A DNA stretch of 64,000 bases from Chaenocephalus aceratus (lineage: Eukaryota > Chordata > Actinopteri > Perciformes > Channichthyidae), in the NCBI GenBank assembly GCA_023974075.1, contig CM043800.1, positions 37,610,060 through 37,674,059 of the forward strand. The letters are read 5' to 3'. Made by a program: the position numbers and the translations under genes. Every line of letters begins with the position of its first letter. Positions within the stretch are counted from its first letter, which is position 1. The notes under the pieces were generated by a model. That model had not been told where the DNA came from and searched no databases. It saw nothing but the letters and a program-made list of their open reading frames with translations. Below are positions 43,012 through 57,089 of the stretch, one piece after another.

Positions 43012-43636
43012 AGGCCCTGACACACCAAGCAGTCACCAGAGGACTAGCCGAAGCTGAAGTCGGCTGTTGCCTGGCCGTGTTCTCCTGCGTTTTGGCCATG
43101 TGTCGCACGGGAACACACCGCACCGACTTCAGTGCGTGAGTGGCAATAACTCTCCTTACCAGCAGGCGGCGGTAGTGTGTATTCGTCATTCAAAAGAGGC
43201 AAACAAACGGAAGACAGAGAAGAAGAAGAGTATCTTTTCTCCGTAATATCATACAGAGCTGGCCTCTCCTGGATCAAGGTGATGAGCAGGTCTTCGTTTG
43301 CATCATTCCAGATCGCCATGATGAGATGAAAATGAATAGCAGTCTGTGTGTGCCTTCTTAAATCGTTTGTTTACGTCCCTCACTTCCGCTTCGCTTCTCA
43401 TGCACTGATTCGCTAGCTGAACAGCCCAATCAGAGTGATTATTTGGTCCGACTGCCAGACCCGATGCATGGCCGATTCAACATGTTGAATCGGCCATGCA
43501 TCGGGTCTGGCAGTCCAAATAAGGCGTGTCACGGTCGACGGTTGCGGGACACACCAACCTGACTACGGCGCCGCGAAATGCCCGACAGCCTCTGACGGCC
43601 TCTGACTCCCAAAATCGGGTTGGTGTGTCAGGGCCT
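43012..43636 (-). mobile_element. PIF/Harbinger element with TTA duplication and a MADF-domain gene scrap
   Basis: Inverted ends AGGCCCTGACACACCAA, with TTA on both sides (43009-43011 and 43637-43639), the Harbinger target. On the minus strand 43319-43180 reads MAIWNDANEDLLITLIQERP then ALYDITEKRYSSSS, the start of a MADF (Myb/SANT-like) DNA-binding domain as in the second protein of Harbinger transposons, soon lost to decay. Confidence 0.85.
43450..43515. repeat. 66-bp perfect palindrome
   Basis: Arms 43450-43482 and 43483-43515 are exact reverse complements with no spacer. The centre is TTCAACATGTTGAA. Able to extrude a cruciform or fold as a 33-bp hairpin. Confidence 0.97.
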
Positions 43637-44010
43637 TTACATTGGCTACTTGGCGAGAATCAACTCAGTGAGCAACAGATACCAAGGATGCTGGCTGATG
43701 AAGAAGACGAAGTACGCTAGGTAGCCAATATAAGGCTTCTTGCCCAAATAGTGAGCCCACATTTATCTGTTATGCTAAGTCTTATATTGGCTACCTAGCT
43801 TACTTCGTTCTTCATCAGCCAGGCAATCCTTTGATATCTGTTGCTCACTGAGTTGATCCCCCTCCCCCCTTCCATCTTGATGTTTCTTGGCATCTCTTTA
43901 TGACCATTTATTTACGAGTCACTAACATTTATAGTTGCCAAAAGGGAGCCTTGTTGTAAAGTGTGAAACAAATCACCATGTATTAATGAGTTACTGCCAT
44001 TTCTAACAAG

Positions 44011-44654
44011 AGCCGCTTTCACACCAAGTATGTTGCCCGTACTTAGTTCCCAGCACTTAGTTCCCAGCACTTAGTTCCCCCATGGAACTAAGAGCCGATC
44101 GCGTTCCCACCGGAATAAGTCCTTGGGGAAGATTACGCAAATGAAGCTGCTGACGTCACTTCTTCTTCTTCGGCTTTGGGTTTACTGGCAGGGCCGCAAA
44201 CAACTTCACGGCGTTATACTGCCGCCCAAAGTCCCCGGCCGGATAGTCCCCGGAGGTGGGTACTGGCTTCTAATGAAGCCTTCCCAGGAAATTGCCAGGG
44301 AACGCCGACACCTCCTCATCTCCACCGCTCCCATGTTCTTTCTTTTGTGTTTGCATAAGTTAGTCTCTCTGCTGTTGGTGCACAGGGCTAATGCTAATAA
44401 TGCTAATGCCAGCAAATAAAATGGCGGTGTCACAAAAGGTTTCCGAGTTTTTACGGGGCGTGGTTTGCAATTCGCCCAGCCAATAGAATAAATTGGAAAC
44501 TTTTTTTCTCCCCAGGATAGTCCCACCTCTAAAAAGCACTAAAAGGGGGGGAAGGAAAGTTCTCTGAACTAAGTTCTCTTTTTGGTGTGTAACGCAAAAT
44601 CCCAGGAAACTATCGGAACTAAACGGGAAAAGTACTCCGGTTGTGAAAGCGCCT
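44011..44654 (+). mobile_element. MITE family C, near-complete copy
   Basis: Left GCCGCTTTCACACC and right GGTTGTGAAAGCGCCT are inverted ends. The interior has GCTGACGTCACTTCTTCTTC, GGGCTAATGCTAATAATGCT and ACGGGGCGTGGTTTGCAATT. Other copies lie at 9511, 47232 and 63632. Confidence 0.8.
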
Positions 44655-44719
44655 ATCTATATCATGGCTAAGAACCAATCAGATTGCTTGATTTGGACTC
44701 ATCCGTTTTATAAGTAATC

Positions 44720-45093
44720 AGCTGGTTAATTACTTACCAATGAGAAAATTATATCTGTCTCCTAAATGTGTAGAAATACAAATTAAAGGAAATTCCCTCG
44801 TGCTTTGGAAAAGAAGAATACACAGGAAAATCAACACTCAAGTAAAGTACCTCAAAACTGTATTCATGCTCAGTATTTGAGAAAAATGCACTGGCTACTT
44901 CGCTTGCCTGACTCAAACTTGAAAACAGATATTTATATTTTGAGCCTTTTGTCGGTTGTCACTTGAATCATTGTTGCTTCCTGTTGATGTAAATATGTGG
45001 TAACTTGTTTACTTCCTCCCAGCGTCTGCCTCTTCCAGACTGACTGTATTTCTGTTTGATTTTGATGTTCCTTTCTGCTCTTTCTCTCTGTAG
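44720..45093 (+). other. Intron sequence before the cdc42-like coding exon 1
   Basis: No feature recognised apart from the pyrimidine-rich acceptor TTTCTCTCTGTAG ending at 45093. Confidence 0.45.
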
Positions 45094-48010
<2,917 letters not shown>

Positions 48011-49184
48011 ATGAACAACGACAGCGAGAGGCGGTGTTAGAAATAAAGGTGGGGCGAATCAAATCATCAGAAAGATCAATGGCCATCTTGAGAAAAAGGA
48101 CAAAACAAAAGGGGGAGGGAGGTACAATGCCATTGAGACTTACTCTCAAACACGTGTGCACTGATTGTGCCTTGAAAATAAAGGTTGAAAGATGCTGGGG
48201 GAGCTTCAGCATGCCGTGAGTGTCACCTATCTCCCTTTCTGAAAGCTTTTAGCAATAGCAATACTCTCTACAAATACTCAGGTGGGCGGGCCCCCCTGCC
48301 TGTCACTGTTGCTCCATTTTTTCAAAAGATTATTTATATAATTGCTTTTTTGACCTCCTCTGTGTTTGACCTATTGGGGCGTTTGAACCCCGTTTAGAGA
48401 AAAATAAATAGGGAAACACTTCAACATTAAGTTTTTATAGCGAGCATCAGTTTTTTAAAGGGGCGACTTAGTGTTAAGTGTTACTCTATTCCTTTTATGC
48501 TCCTTTTGAATTACATAAGGAAAGCAGAGATGTATTGTCACTCCAAACAAAGATCGTTAGGGAGGCCAAATCTGGGGAGGCCAAAATCTGCGTTTTTACC
48601 AATTTCCCTGCTCTATTGAATCATTCTGTTTTATTCTTCTTTTATGTTCATTGTATTAATCTGTGGACTGTTTTGGGAAATGTGTAGCAGTTATTCATCT
48701 TAGAAACCTTTTTTTTTTGTATTGCTAGACGACCAACTTTGAGCGATTTGATAATAAAACAAATTAAATTGTAATCTTTTGAATATTTCTTAATCTTGGC
48801 AGAGATTGAGACCACAACCTTTTGCTAGTACATTTCTGGGTGTTTGTAATCACAGGATATTTTTAATAAAATGGTTTAATGATGAAGAAAGCGCCCATTG
48901 TTTTGTGTGTTGGAGGGAGGGAGGTGCATGCACAACAAATGATAACTCGTGAACCGCAGTAGAGGTGGTTTGTGGATATTACATGCATTTTATTTCTTAT
49001 AGCAATGCTAATCTTTGCATGGCTTGCATCAGTTCCATGTCACTGCTGGTGCATTGCAGTGTATTTTGTCCCTGCACTCACACTGACAGCTCGCAAGCAT
49101 TATGGTTCTCTGAAATGAATTAGAAACTACATCAAATAAGTTCTTAGAGGGACACTCATACAATTGTGTCTACTGATCAATTTC
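48011..49184 (+). other. 3' UTR and flank of the cdc42-like gene
   Basis: AATAAA hexamers at 48177 and 48401 and ATAATAAAAC at 48748 are candidate poly(A) signals. No further coding sequence. Confidence 0.45.
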
Positions 49185-49188
49185 TTAA

Positions 49189-49889
49189 AGGGGAACCTAT
49201 CATGCAAAATGCACTTTGTGATGTCTTTTATAAATATGTGTCCCCGGTGCGTCGGGGAACTCACGTAGCGTCAGGAAAATAAAACCCTCTCTCTTTTCCT
49301 CCGTTCCCAAATCTCTAAAAACGGGGGAACAACGGAGCTGATCCAGATTTGCGTCCGATATGACGTCATATCTGAAATGTGGGACCCACGGCCCAACAGA
49401 AAGTTGCTATCAAAAACAATGGCCGACTGTTTTGGACGTAATATGGTCGTGTTTACATAGCATCGCTAACACTCAGAGCTAACCTGTACTGGAGAGCACG
49501 TGTGTGAAGACGCAGGAAGTAGAAAGGAACTCACCTTGTGGGTATAACCGGCAAGAGAGAAAGCCTTTGAGCTCCCAGACTGTTTTCAGATCCTTGATAA
49601 TCCATGATATGGCGTTTCATCACGACAGCATTTAGTTTAGACGGTAGCTGCCGGGTCCCGCATGAGCTCAGACCCCTCCTTTTTTTTAATCAATTTTTTA
49701 TTTTTTTAAAGCTTTATACCCCAAATCAGCACGTTTGAAACAGGAAGTGAAATAGAGGGATATGAGGCATGGCTAGAATGGGTGATCTGTTTGGTATTTT
49801 GAGCAAAACACTTCATAGACATGTTTTTTATATATTTATATATATCTGAGACCTGTGCTATTGCCTAAAGATAGCATGATAGGTGACCT
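49189..49889. mobile_element. TTAA-target MITE, complete
   Basis: Ends AGGGGAACCTATCATGC and GCATGATAGGTGACCT are inverted and flanked by TTAA (49185-49188 and 49890-49893). 701 bp with no ORF. Same end family as 53356-54961. Confidence 0.8.
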
Positions 49890-50084
49890 TTAAGTTAAAG
49901 AACAGATCTGTAAAATGTAGTTTGTCCACCAAAAATCACGCAAAAGCACCGGTCTAAATATTGTGTTTACCAAAGAGTAGTTTATACGTTTCGTGGGAAT
50001 AAGCCAATCGGCAAGAAAAACCAACGGCCATTTGACTAATTGGCCAAAGAAATGGAGCTCGGAAAACAAAGACACAGCCCATGA

Positions 50085-50225
50085 ACGCCTCTAAACTACA
50101 ACTGTGCAATGTTGCTCTCATGCAGCACGGAGGGAACATGGGGATTTTAGCCTTTGCCGACCATTTACATGCACAAAAACTTTTATAACACACTACAGGA
50201 AAGGGAAAACCCCAAAAAGCATGTT
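50085..50225 (-). mobile_element. MITE family B left-end fragment
   Basis: Plus strand GCCGACCATTTACATGCACA, ACACTACAGGAAAGGGAAAA and CCCCAAAAAGCATG is the reverse complement of 27120-27205. Confidence 0.65.
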
Positions 50226-50838
50226 TCAAGTGTAACAACATCTTAAGGAACTTCTGGTGAATAAGAAACTCAGGAAACGTATTGTGTTTTTTGGGATAAA
50301 ACTACTGTATTTATTAGGTTTTTCTTGAACAGCCCTAAAAGCACTGCGTGTGCAGGAACATGAAGGAGAGCGCAACACAAGACAGACTCTGATGTAAGTA
50401 GACGTTATTTTCTTTTGCTATATAGATGCCGCTGAATTAAAGCAAAGACTCTGATATACAAATAAATAAACCAGAAGACATAAATACAGTAAATAAAGAC
50501 CTGCTAGTCTATGTCACGATAAGAACAGTGCTGCAATGATTCCCTGTTAGTCATGGTTAAGTTCAGCTTTAAAAGCGTTGTCAGTTTTGTTGAGAGGATA
50601 ACAGTTGAGTGTCTGTTTCTGCACACTTGTGTTATTTACTTTTGAAGCTTTTGATACATGTACTCAAACTTAGCCTCACAGCGTCAGTCGAAAATGAGTT
50701 CAATTAAGATCAGAGTGTAAGGATAATTTGGTGTTAGGTGTGCTATTGTCTATCTTGTCCTCGTCCCGTCTTGTGTTCAGATTGGTCCGTCGGGTGGTTT
50801 GTTCGGGTCTTTTCTGCTCGGTGTGTTTCGGGGATCTT

Positions 50839-53800
50839 TTAGACTCTGCAGGTGTGGATGGTGACGGTGTTCTTGCACTGCTGGCAGCGGACGGAGCAGC
50901 ACCAGGAGAACTTGCAGGAGCAGCGCTGCACCACCTCCGCCCGGCCCGCCCTGTACCCCGGCCCGCAGCACACCAGCTCACAGCCGTCAGGGGCCAGGCG
51001 GGAGGTTCCTGTGTTTCAATAGGTAAGGTACGTTTATTTATATAGCACATTTTCAGACAGAGGCAAAGTGCTTTACATCATCGTTAAAGGTCACCTATTA
51101 TACTTTTTCATGTCTTTTCTACATCTACATCAGCAACCAAGGTAACCCCCCCCCACACCTTATCACCAATATAAAGGGAGGTCAGGTACTCTTTAAAACA
51201 GTTGGTGGTTATGGGTACTTTTTACTTAAGTACATTTCAAAGCCTCTTTACTTTTACTTGAGTAAAGAAGTTTAGTCAGTATTTCTACTTTCACCAGAGT
51301 ATTTTAAACACGAGTATCTGTACTTCTACTTGACTAAAGAATGTGTGTACGTTTGCCATCTCTCTTTGTTTCCCCTTCACGTTGATCTTACCGTTACACC
51401 TCCTGCCAGCAGTGCCGGGGATACCGTTGTCGGGGTCGAGGTGGCAGAAATCAGGAGAGGGGGTGAGGTACAGGAGGTCTCTGGCAGCGGGGGGTTTGAC
51501 CTGCGGGTCGCGGGGGAGCAGGGCCGTTCTGGATCCTATACGAGTCAGGCGGACCTAAAGAGAAGAGGGTGAGGATGGCAAGATTAGACAACTACAGCCA
51601 TGGCTTCAAATACCACTTCCATGTACTGCCTGTAGGGAAAAGGTATAACGTCCCCTGTGCAAAGAACGCTTGCATTAGACATTTATTAGGACTGTTGCCG
51701 TAAGATATCTTCATCCTTAAAAAAAGCTAGATTGCTACCTCAGCAGACAGCATTTTATATCTATTTACATTGGGCTCCTATGGGGTATTGTGTTCTATTG
51801 TTTATGGTTTTAATGTATCCTCTTTAATATGCCAAGTGTCTACCTGTCGCACGCAAAAAGTATTTTATTTTGTTCTATTCTTGTGGAGAGTTACAGACAG
51901 GGAACTTTGATACTGATAAAGCTCATGTGACTTATACAAGTGGTTACCAGCTTAAAACATGTAGTCTGATACCTCTGTGGCTCCATCAAAGCGTTCCTTG
52001 AGCACCACACCGACGCGCCTGAAAGGAGGCATCACCTTCCAGCAGGTCCTCAACTCACAGGAGCCGGAGACGCCATGACACTTACACTCCACCTGCATGT
52101 TGTGAAGGATGGCCTGAGGACGAGAGGATGGGGAATAAAAGCAGAGAAGATCAAGTCTCACGGATGAAATAGTCTCGGAAAGTAACTGAGATGTAGTCAA
52201 AGAGGTGTGAGCACCAACCTTCCTGCCTGCCTCGTTGTTGTGGAGGTTCATGAGTGGTCGCCCCGCTGACACCCCTTTGGCTCGTTCTGGTTCATCCACA
52301 AATGCTTGGGAGAAAGCCACACCGTAGGACAGGTTGTCACTGCAGCCCGACCACTGGAAGCCTGAGGTGGGACAGAGTATTTGGATATGTGCACCCTTAA
52401 AGCTAGGGATTAACACATCCAACTTTTTTCAACCTGGGTTTTTGTTATTGGCCCAAATTAGGTACTGATCCCATGCCAATGTTTAAATAATAAGACATAT
52501 GCCTGGTTAAAAGTGAATTGGATCTTTTCCCAAGGCAACATTAGACTTGACTTAAAAATTGCTTTCCTAACTTCACAATAAATGCAACAAATTAAGAAAA
52601 TATAAACCCGCTAATTACTATAAAAATGTCTAAATGAACATAAATACAATTTAAAAAAAGGTCAAAACTGGTTATAAATTGCAGTATAATCTGCATTTAA
52701 CATATATAAACAGATTTTATTAGCTGATCAAGCTATTTGAGTCAGTATCGCTCCAAAACAGTATCAATATCATTGTATTCCTTCATGAAACAACCGCACA
52801 TTTGAATTTAAAGCTGAAAAATAAACACTGGATCACACAGAAGCAGCTGAAAATATCTGCTCTCTCTGTCCGGCACGTGGACATTAGCGCGACACTTTCC
52901 AAAGTTTAACCCATCGAAATCAGCAGCATTCTTTTTGCTACGTGTGTCAGACAGTACGGAGTTACATTACATGTTACTTGTTAGACGCTTTTATCCAAAG
53001 CGACTCAAGACTGTGGGCAATCCCCACAGGAGCAATTTGGGGTGAAGTGTCTTTCCCAGGGACACAACGACATGCAGACTGCAGTGGGGTTTGAACCTGC
53101 CCTATGCCACTGCGCCACAGCCTCCCACATTATGTCACATTATCATGCAAAGGGGTCCAGCTCACCTTCGGGGCTGACCCCCCTGACCTTCCTGTCGCAG
53201 CCGCAGCGGTCCAGCTCCCCCCGGGTACAGGCTCTCGTCACCGCAACCGCCACGGCTGCAGAGGACAGGGCGTGGACAAAGGCCGCCTCACGAGTCCCTG
53301 CAACCAGAAGAAAGCATGTGATCAAATCAAATCAAAAGCTGTATTGTGATTTTAAAGGTCTCCTATTATACTGTTTTTCATCAATACATTATAGCTCTCA
53401 GATATATACAGAATATGTCTCTGAAGTGTTTGGCTCCAAACACCAAACAGATCATTGCAGGATTACCCATAATCCCCTCTGTTTCAGCCCTGTTTCCAAA
53501 GTGCTGATTCTCTGTCTGTTACTTCAGATGAAAAATAAGGAGCCCCTCCCCACGCCCCTCTGAGAGACATTTGGTTACAAAGAACTCAATGGTGCTCTAG
53601 AGGAGATTCAGGTGATAAGGGGGGGGGGGGCTTACCTTGGTTGCTGATTGGCTAATGGTTACACAAGACAAAACATCGTTATGACATCATAAAGTGGCCA
53701 AAATCTGATCGGCTCATTTTCAGACAGGTTTTTGTAGAAATGGATCAAAAAGAGAGAAAATCTTTGTTCCTGAAACTTTCAGAGTCTCTTTCCACAGAGG

Positions 53801-56077
53801 GGACACACGTTGATGTAGAAGAGACATGAAGAAGAGGGGACACATGTTGATGTAGAAGAGACATGTAGAAGAGGGGACACATGTTGATGTAGAAGAGACA
53901 TGAAGAAGAGGGGACACATGTTGATGTAGAAGAGACATGAAGAAGAGGGGACACATGTTGATGTAGAAGAGACATGAAGAAGAGGGGACACGTATTGATG
54001 TAGAAGAGACGTGAAGAAGAGGGGACACATGTTGATGTAGAAGAGACAAGGAGAAGAGGGGACACATGTTAATGTAGAAGAGACATGAAGAAGAGGGGAC
54101 ACATGTTGATGTAGAAGAGACATGGAGAAGAGGGGACACATGTTGATGTAGAAGAGACATGAAGAAGAGGGGACACATGTTGATGCAGAAGAGACATGAA
54201 GAAGAGGGGACACATGTTGATGAAGAAGAGACATGAAGAAGAGCGGACACATGTTGATGTAGAAGAGACATGAAGAAGAGGGGACACATGTTGATGTAGA
54301 AGAGACATGAAGAAGAGCGGACACATGTTGATGTAAAGAGACAAGGAAGAAGAGGGAACACATGTTGATGTAGAAGACATGAAGAAGAGGGGACACAAGT
54401 TGATGTAGAAGAGACATGAAGAAGAGGGGACACACGTTGATGTAGAAGAGACAAGGAGAAGAGGGGACACATGTTAATGTAGAAGACATGAAGAAGAGGG
54501 GACACAGTTGATGTAGAAGAGACATGGAGAAGAGGGGACACATGTTGATGTAGAAGAGACATGAAGAAGAGGGGACACATGTTGATGCAGAAGAGACATG
54601 AAGAAGAGGGGACACATGTTGATGAAGAAGAGACATGAAGAGACGGACACATGTTGATGTAGAAGAGACATGAAGAAGAGGGGACACATGTTGATGTAGA
54701 AGAGACATGAAGAAGAGGGGACACAAGTTGATGTAGAAGAGACATGAAGAAGAGGGGACACATGTTGATGTAGAAGAGACATGAAGAAGAGGGGACACAT
54801 GTTGATGTAGAAGAGACATGAAGAAGAGGGGACACAAGTTGATGTAGAAGAGACATGAAGAAGAGGGGACACATGTTGATGTAGAAGAGACATGAAGAAG
54901 AGGGGACACATGTTGATGAAGAAGAGACATGAAGAAGTGGATTTTGCATGATAGGTGACCTTTAAGGGTGTCCATTATCATCTGGCAACAGCTGGAAATT
55001 AGCAATGTTGGCTAAAGCTGCCCCATTCACTGTTTTTTTATCAATGGGGACTGTCCATGACACTATAAACAAATAAACTAAACTTAAATTTGTTTCGCCC
55101 AATATCACAAAACACGTTTGTCTCAGTGGGCTTTTTACAGATTAACAAACAACAACATTGTATATGATGGAGTTACAGCAAAATGACAAGATAGTGTGTG
55201 GAATACAAATAAAATAAAATACAATAAAAATACATAAAACATTAAAATTAACCACCATAACAATAAAATGCCAGCTCTAACTGAAGGCTTTGTTAAAAAT
55301 GTAGGTATGTGATGCGGTAAGTCTTCAGGTGATTCGATTACATGTTTCGATACCTTGGTTCATGACTCTGCCAAAAACGTTGATCCCTCGTGAGGTGGTG
55401 GAACAGTTCCAGCGGCGATTCCTGAACTGGTGCTGGCACTTTAGAGTTAAACCGTGACACACAAAGCAGTGAGATTAGATTGCTGTTCTAATAACTTTTA
55501 AATTCTATTTTATCATGTTTTATCACCACTGTAAAGCGTCTTTGAGCACCTGGAAAAGCGCTTTGAAATGCAATGTATTATTATTATTATTATTATTAAG
55601 ACTAATAACTGATGAACTGTAAGCCTCACTGTGTGGAAGACATCGGGATCATTTGTTTGTATAATAATAATACTTTATTTTAAGACCAAGTCTCCATTTG
55701 TTCTTGCCTCACAGCAACTCTGTTTTCAACATCGAGAAAGACGCATTTTTAAGACAACAAACAAGAAAATACATTTGTACTTTGTAAAACGGTAACCATT
55801 AGATACATGCATATAGATTTACTGGTTGTGATTTTGCAAACATGATGTACAATCCTTCTTTTTGAGTCCGTATCAGTGCATCATTCTAGACTGAGGATAT
55901 GTTGATCAACCCTGAGACCTTACCTCTTCGATGACCATCTCGGCGGCCTTGCGTACGGACTCCATGACCTCCCCTCGCGCCCGGCACACCCCCACCTGCC
56001 CCGGGGTCAGCCCCCTCAGCCGGGCACATGGAGCCGCGCCGGACACGGGCCTGGAGCGGGGCAGCCTGGCCAGGGAG
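50839..56077 (-). CDS. wnt4b: Wnt4-type secreted signalling glycoprotein; first coding exon not found
   Basis: Secreted Cys-rich ligand for Frizzled receptors. Seven coding exons on the minus strand with matching phases: 56077-55924 ([20 protein letters not shown] ... [14 protein letters not shown]), 55438-55354 ([18 protein letters not shown]), 53297-53166 ([38 protein letters not shown]), 52361-52219 ([20 protein letters not shown]), 52113-51973 ([19 protein letters not shown]), 51554-51392 ([16 protein letters not shown] ... GTAGRRCN) and 51008-50839 ([20 protein letters not shown] ... [12 protein letters not shown] stop). The palmitoleoylation site is the Ser in CHGVSGSC. The Wnt signature and terminal cysteines are all present and no frameshift is seen. 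The signal-peptide exon must lie right of 56077, ending after two codon bases. Donor GTTGGT after exon 52219 is unusual. Closest remembered match is fish wnt4b rather than wnt4a. Confidence 0.94.
51030..51130. repeat. LINE-tail block followed by a TTAA-MITE left end
   Basis: TTTATTTATATAGCACATTT and GGCAAAGTGCTTTACATCA, then TTAAAGGTCACCTATTATAC at 51084. Lies in the last wnt4b intron, immediately after the acceptor of the last exon. Confidence 0.6.
52955..53130 (-). mobile_element. tRNA-derived SINE, reverse orientation
   Basis: On the minus strand GGCTGTGGCGCAGTGG (A box) and GGTTCAAACCCC (B box) head a body that ends CGCTTTGGATAAAAGCGTCT, a very common fish SINE body. Lies in a wnt4b intron. 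Confidence 0.7.
53356..54961. mobile_element. TTAA-target MITE with internal minisatellite
   Basis: Ends AGGTCTCCTATTATA and ATGATAGGTGACCT are bounded by TTAA (53352-53355 and 54962-54965). The left 230 bp match 9287-9510. 1,606 bp, of which about 1,140 is a 37-bp tandem array. Lies in a wnt4b intron. Confidence 0.82.
53797..54936. repeat. 37-bp minisatellite, about 31 units
   Basis: Unit GAGGGGACACATGTTGATGT then AGAAGAGACATGAAGAA. Since 37 is 1 mod 3, successive units cycle through all frames; with no stops on the minus strand this yields spurious 409- and 408-residue frames. Confidence 0.96.
55480..55602 (+). mobile_element. LINE 3' tail with (TTA)n
   Basis: CTGTAAAGCGTCTTTGAGCA CCTGG, GAAAAGCGCTTTGAAATG and a (TTA)n run form the standard L2-type fish 3' end. 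Lies in a wnt4b intron. Confidence 0.7.
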
Positions 56078-56498
56078 CTGAGGCACAGAGAGGGGGGTTA
56101 TTGGGCATGAGGGGGGCAAAATGGATGCATAATGAGGCAGGGGGGGTGGAAGAGGAAGAGCGCACGAAGAAGTGAAAGGAGGGTACAGAAAGGATGAAGA
56201 GGTAACGACCGGCAGAGTTTTAGAGAGGATGGAAACAAGGGGAAGACACAGAGAGGGAGAAAAGAGAAAAGGTCACCAGGAGAGAGACAAAGAACGAGAG
56301 GGGAGCGACTGAAAGAGATTTAGAGACATGTCACCATCTTTTAAAAGTTATAGCATGACAAACAAACTCCCTCTTTCTCTTCCTCGCTCGCACGCTAGAC
56401 TTACAGCCAGTTGGTTGCCATGGTGGGGTGGGTTTGCCCATAGCAACAGGAGGAGGAGTGGTGCCGTGAGATTGACAGTGGAAGACAGTTGGCATCAG

Positions 56499-56584
56499 AC
56501 TGTCCGTCTGTCTGACTGTCTGTCTCTCTGTCTGACTGTCTCTGTGTCTGACTGTCTTCTGTCTGTCTGTCTGTCTGTCTGTCT

Positions 56585-56626
<42 letters not shown>

Positions 56627-56660
56627 GTCTGTTGTCTGTCTGTCTGTCCTTCTGTCTGTT

Positions 56661-56702
<42 letters not shown>

Positions 56703-56738
56703 CGTCTGTTTCTGTGTCTGTCTGTCCGTCCGTCTGTT

Positions 56739-56783
<45 letters not shown>

Positions 56784-57045
56784 TTCTGTGTCTATCTGTT
56801 TCTGTGTCTGTCTGTTTCTGTGTTTGTCTGTCTGTCTGTCTGTCCGTCGTCTGTCTGTTTCTCTCTGTCTGTCTGTTTCTGTGTCTGTCTGTTTCTCTGT
56901 CTGTCTGTTTCTGTTGTCTGTTTCTGTTTCTGTGTCTGTCTGTCTGTCTGTTTCTGTTTCTCTGTCTGTCTGTCTGTATGTCTGTCTGTTTCTGTGTCTG
57001 TCTGTCCGTCTGTCTGTTTCTGTGTCTCTGTCTGTCTGTCCGTCT

Positions 57046-57079
<34 letters not shown>
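56499..57079. repeat. (TCTG)n microsatellite, ~580 bp
   Basis: Long TCTG/TCCG/TTTC tetranucleotide array, interrupted by TTTCTGTG units, just 5' of the first detected wnt4b exon. All long frames across it are artefacts. Confidence 0.96.
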
Positions 57080-57080
<1 letters not shown>

Positions 57081-57089
57081 TGTTGCTTT

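Larger units (their letters stand above)
42849..43962. mobile_element. DNA-transposon-like repeat with CACTTTACAAYAAG ends and inverted interior
   Basis: Left CCACTTTACAATAAGACTACC and right GGGAGCCTTGTTGTAAAGTG are inverted. Inside, 43652-43735 and 43778-43857 form long imperfect inverted arms, and 42981-43011 plus 43637-43655 is a further inverted relative of 43718-43757. A Harbinger element has split it. Confidence 0.65.

Noticed and set aside
53720..55005. Three minus-strand frames up to 409 residues with [24 protein letters not shown] repeats
   Set aside because: They are read-throughs of the 37-bp minisatellite; the same text appears in shifted frames because the unit is not a multiple of three.
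55886..56119. 77-residue minus-strand frame MPPSCPITPLSV over a wnt4b exon
   Set aside because: Wrong frame of the exon 56077-55924; the Wnt reading is in a different frame with proper splice sites.
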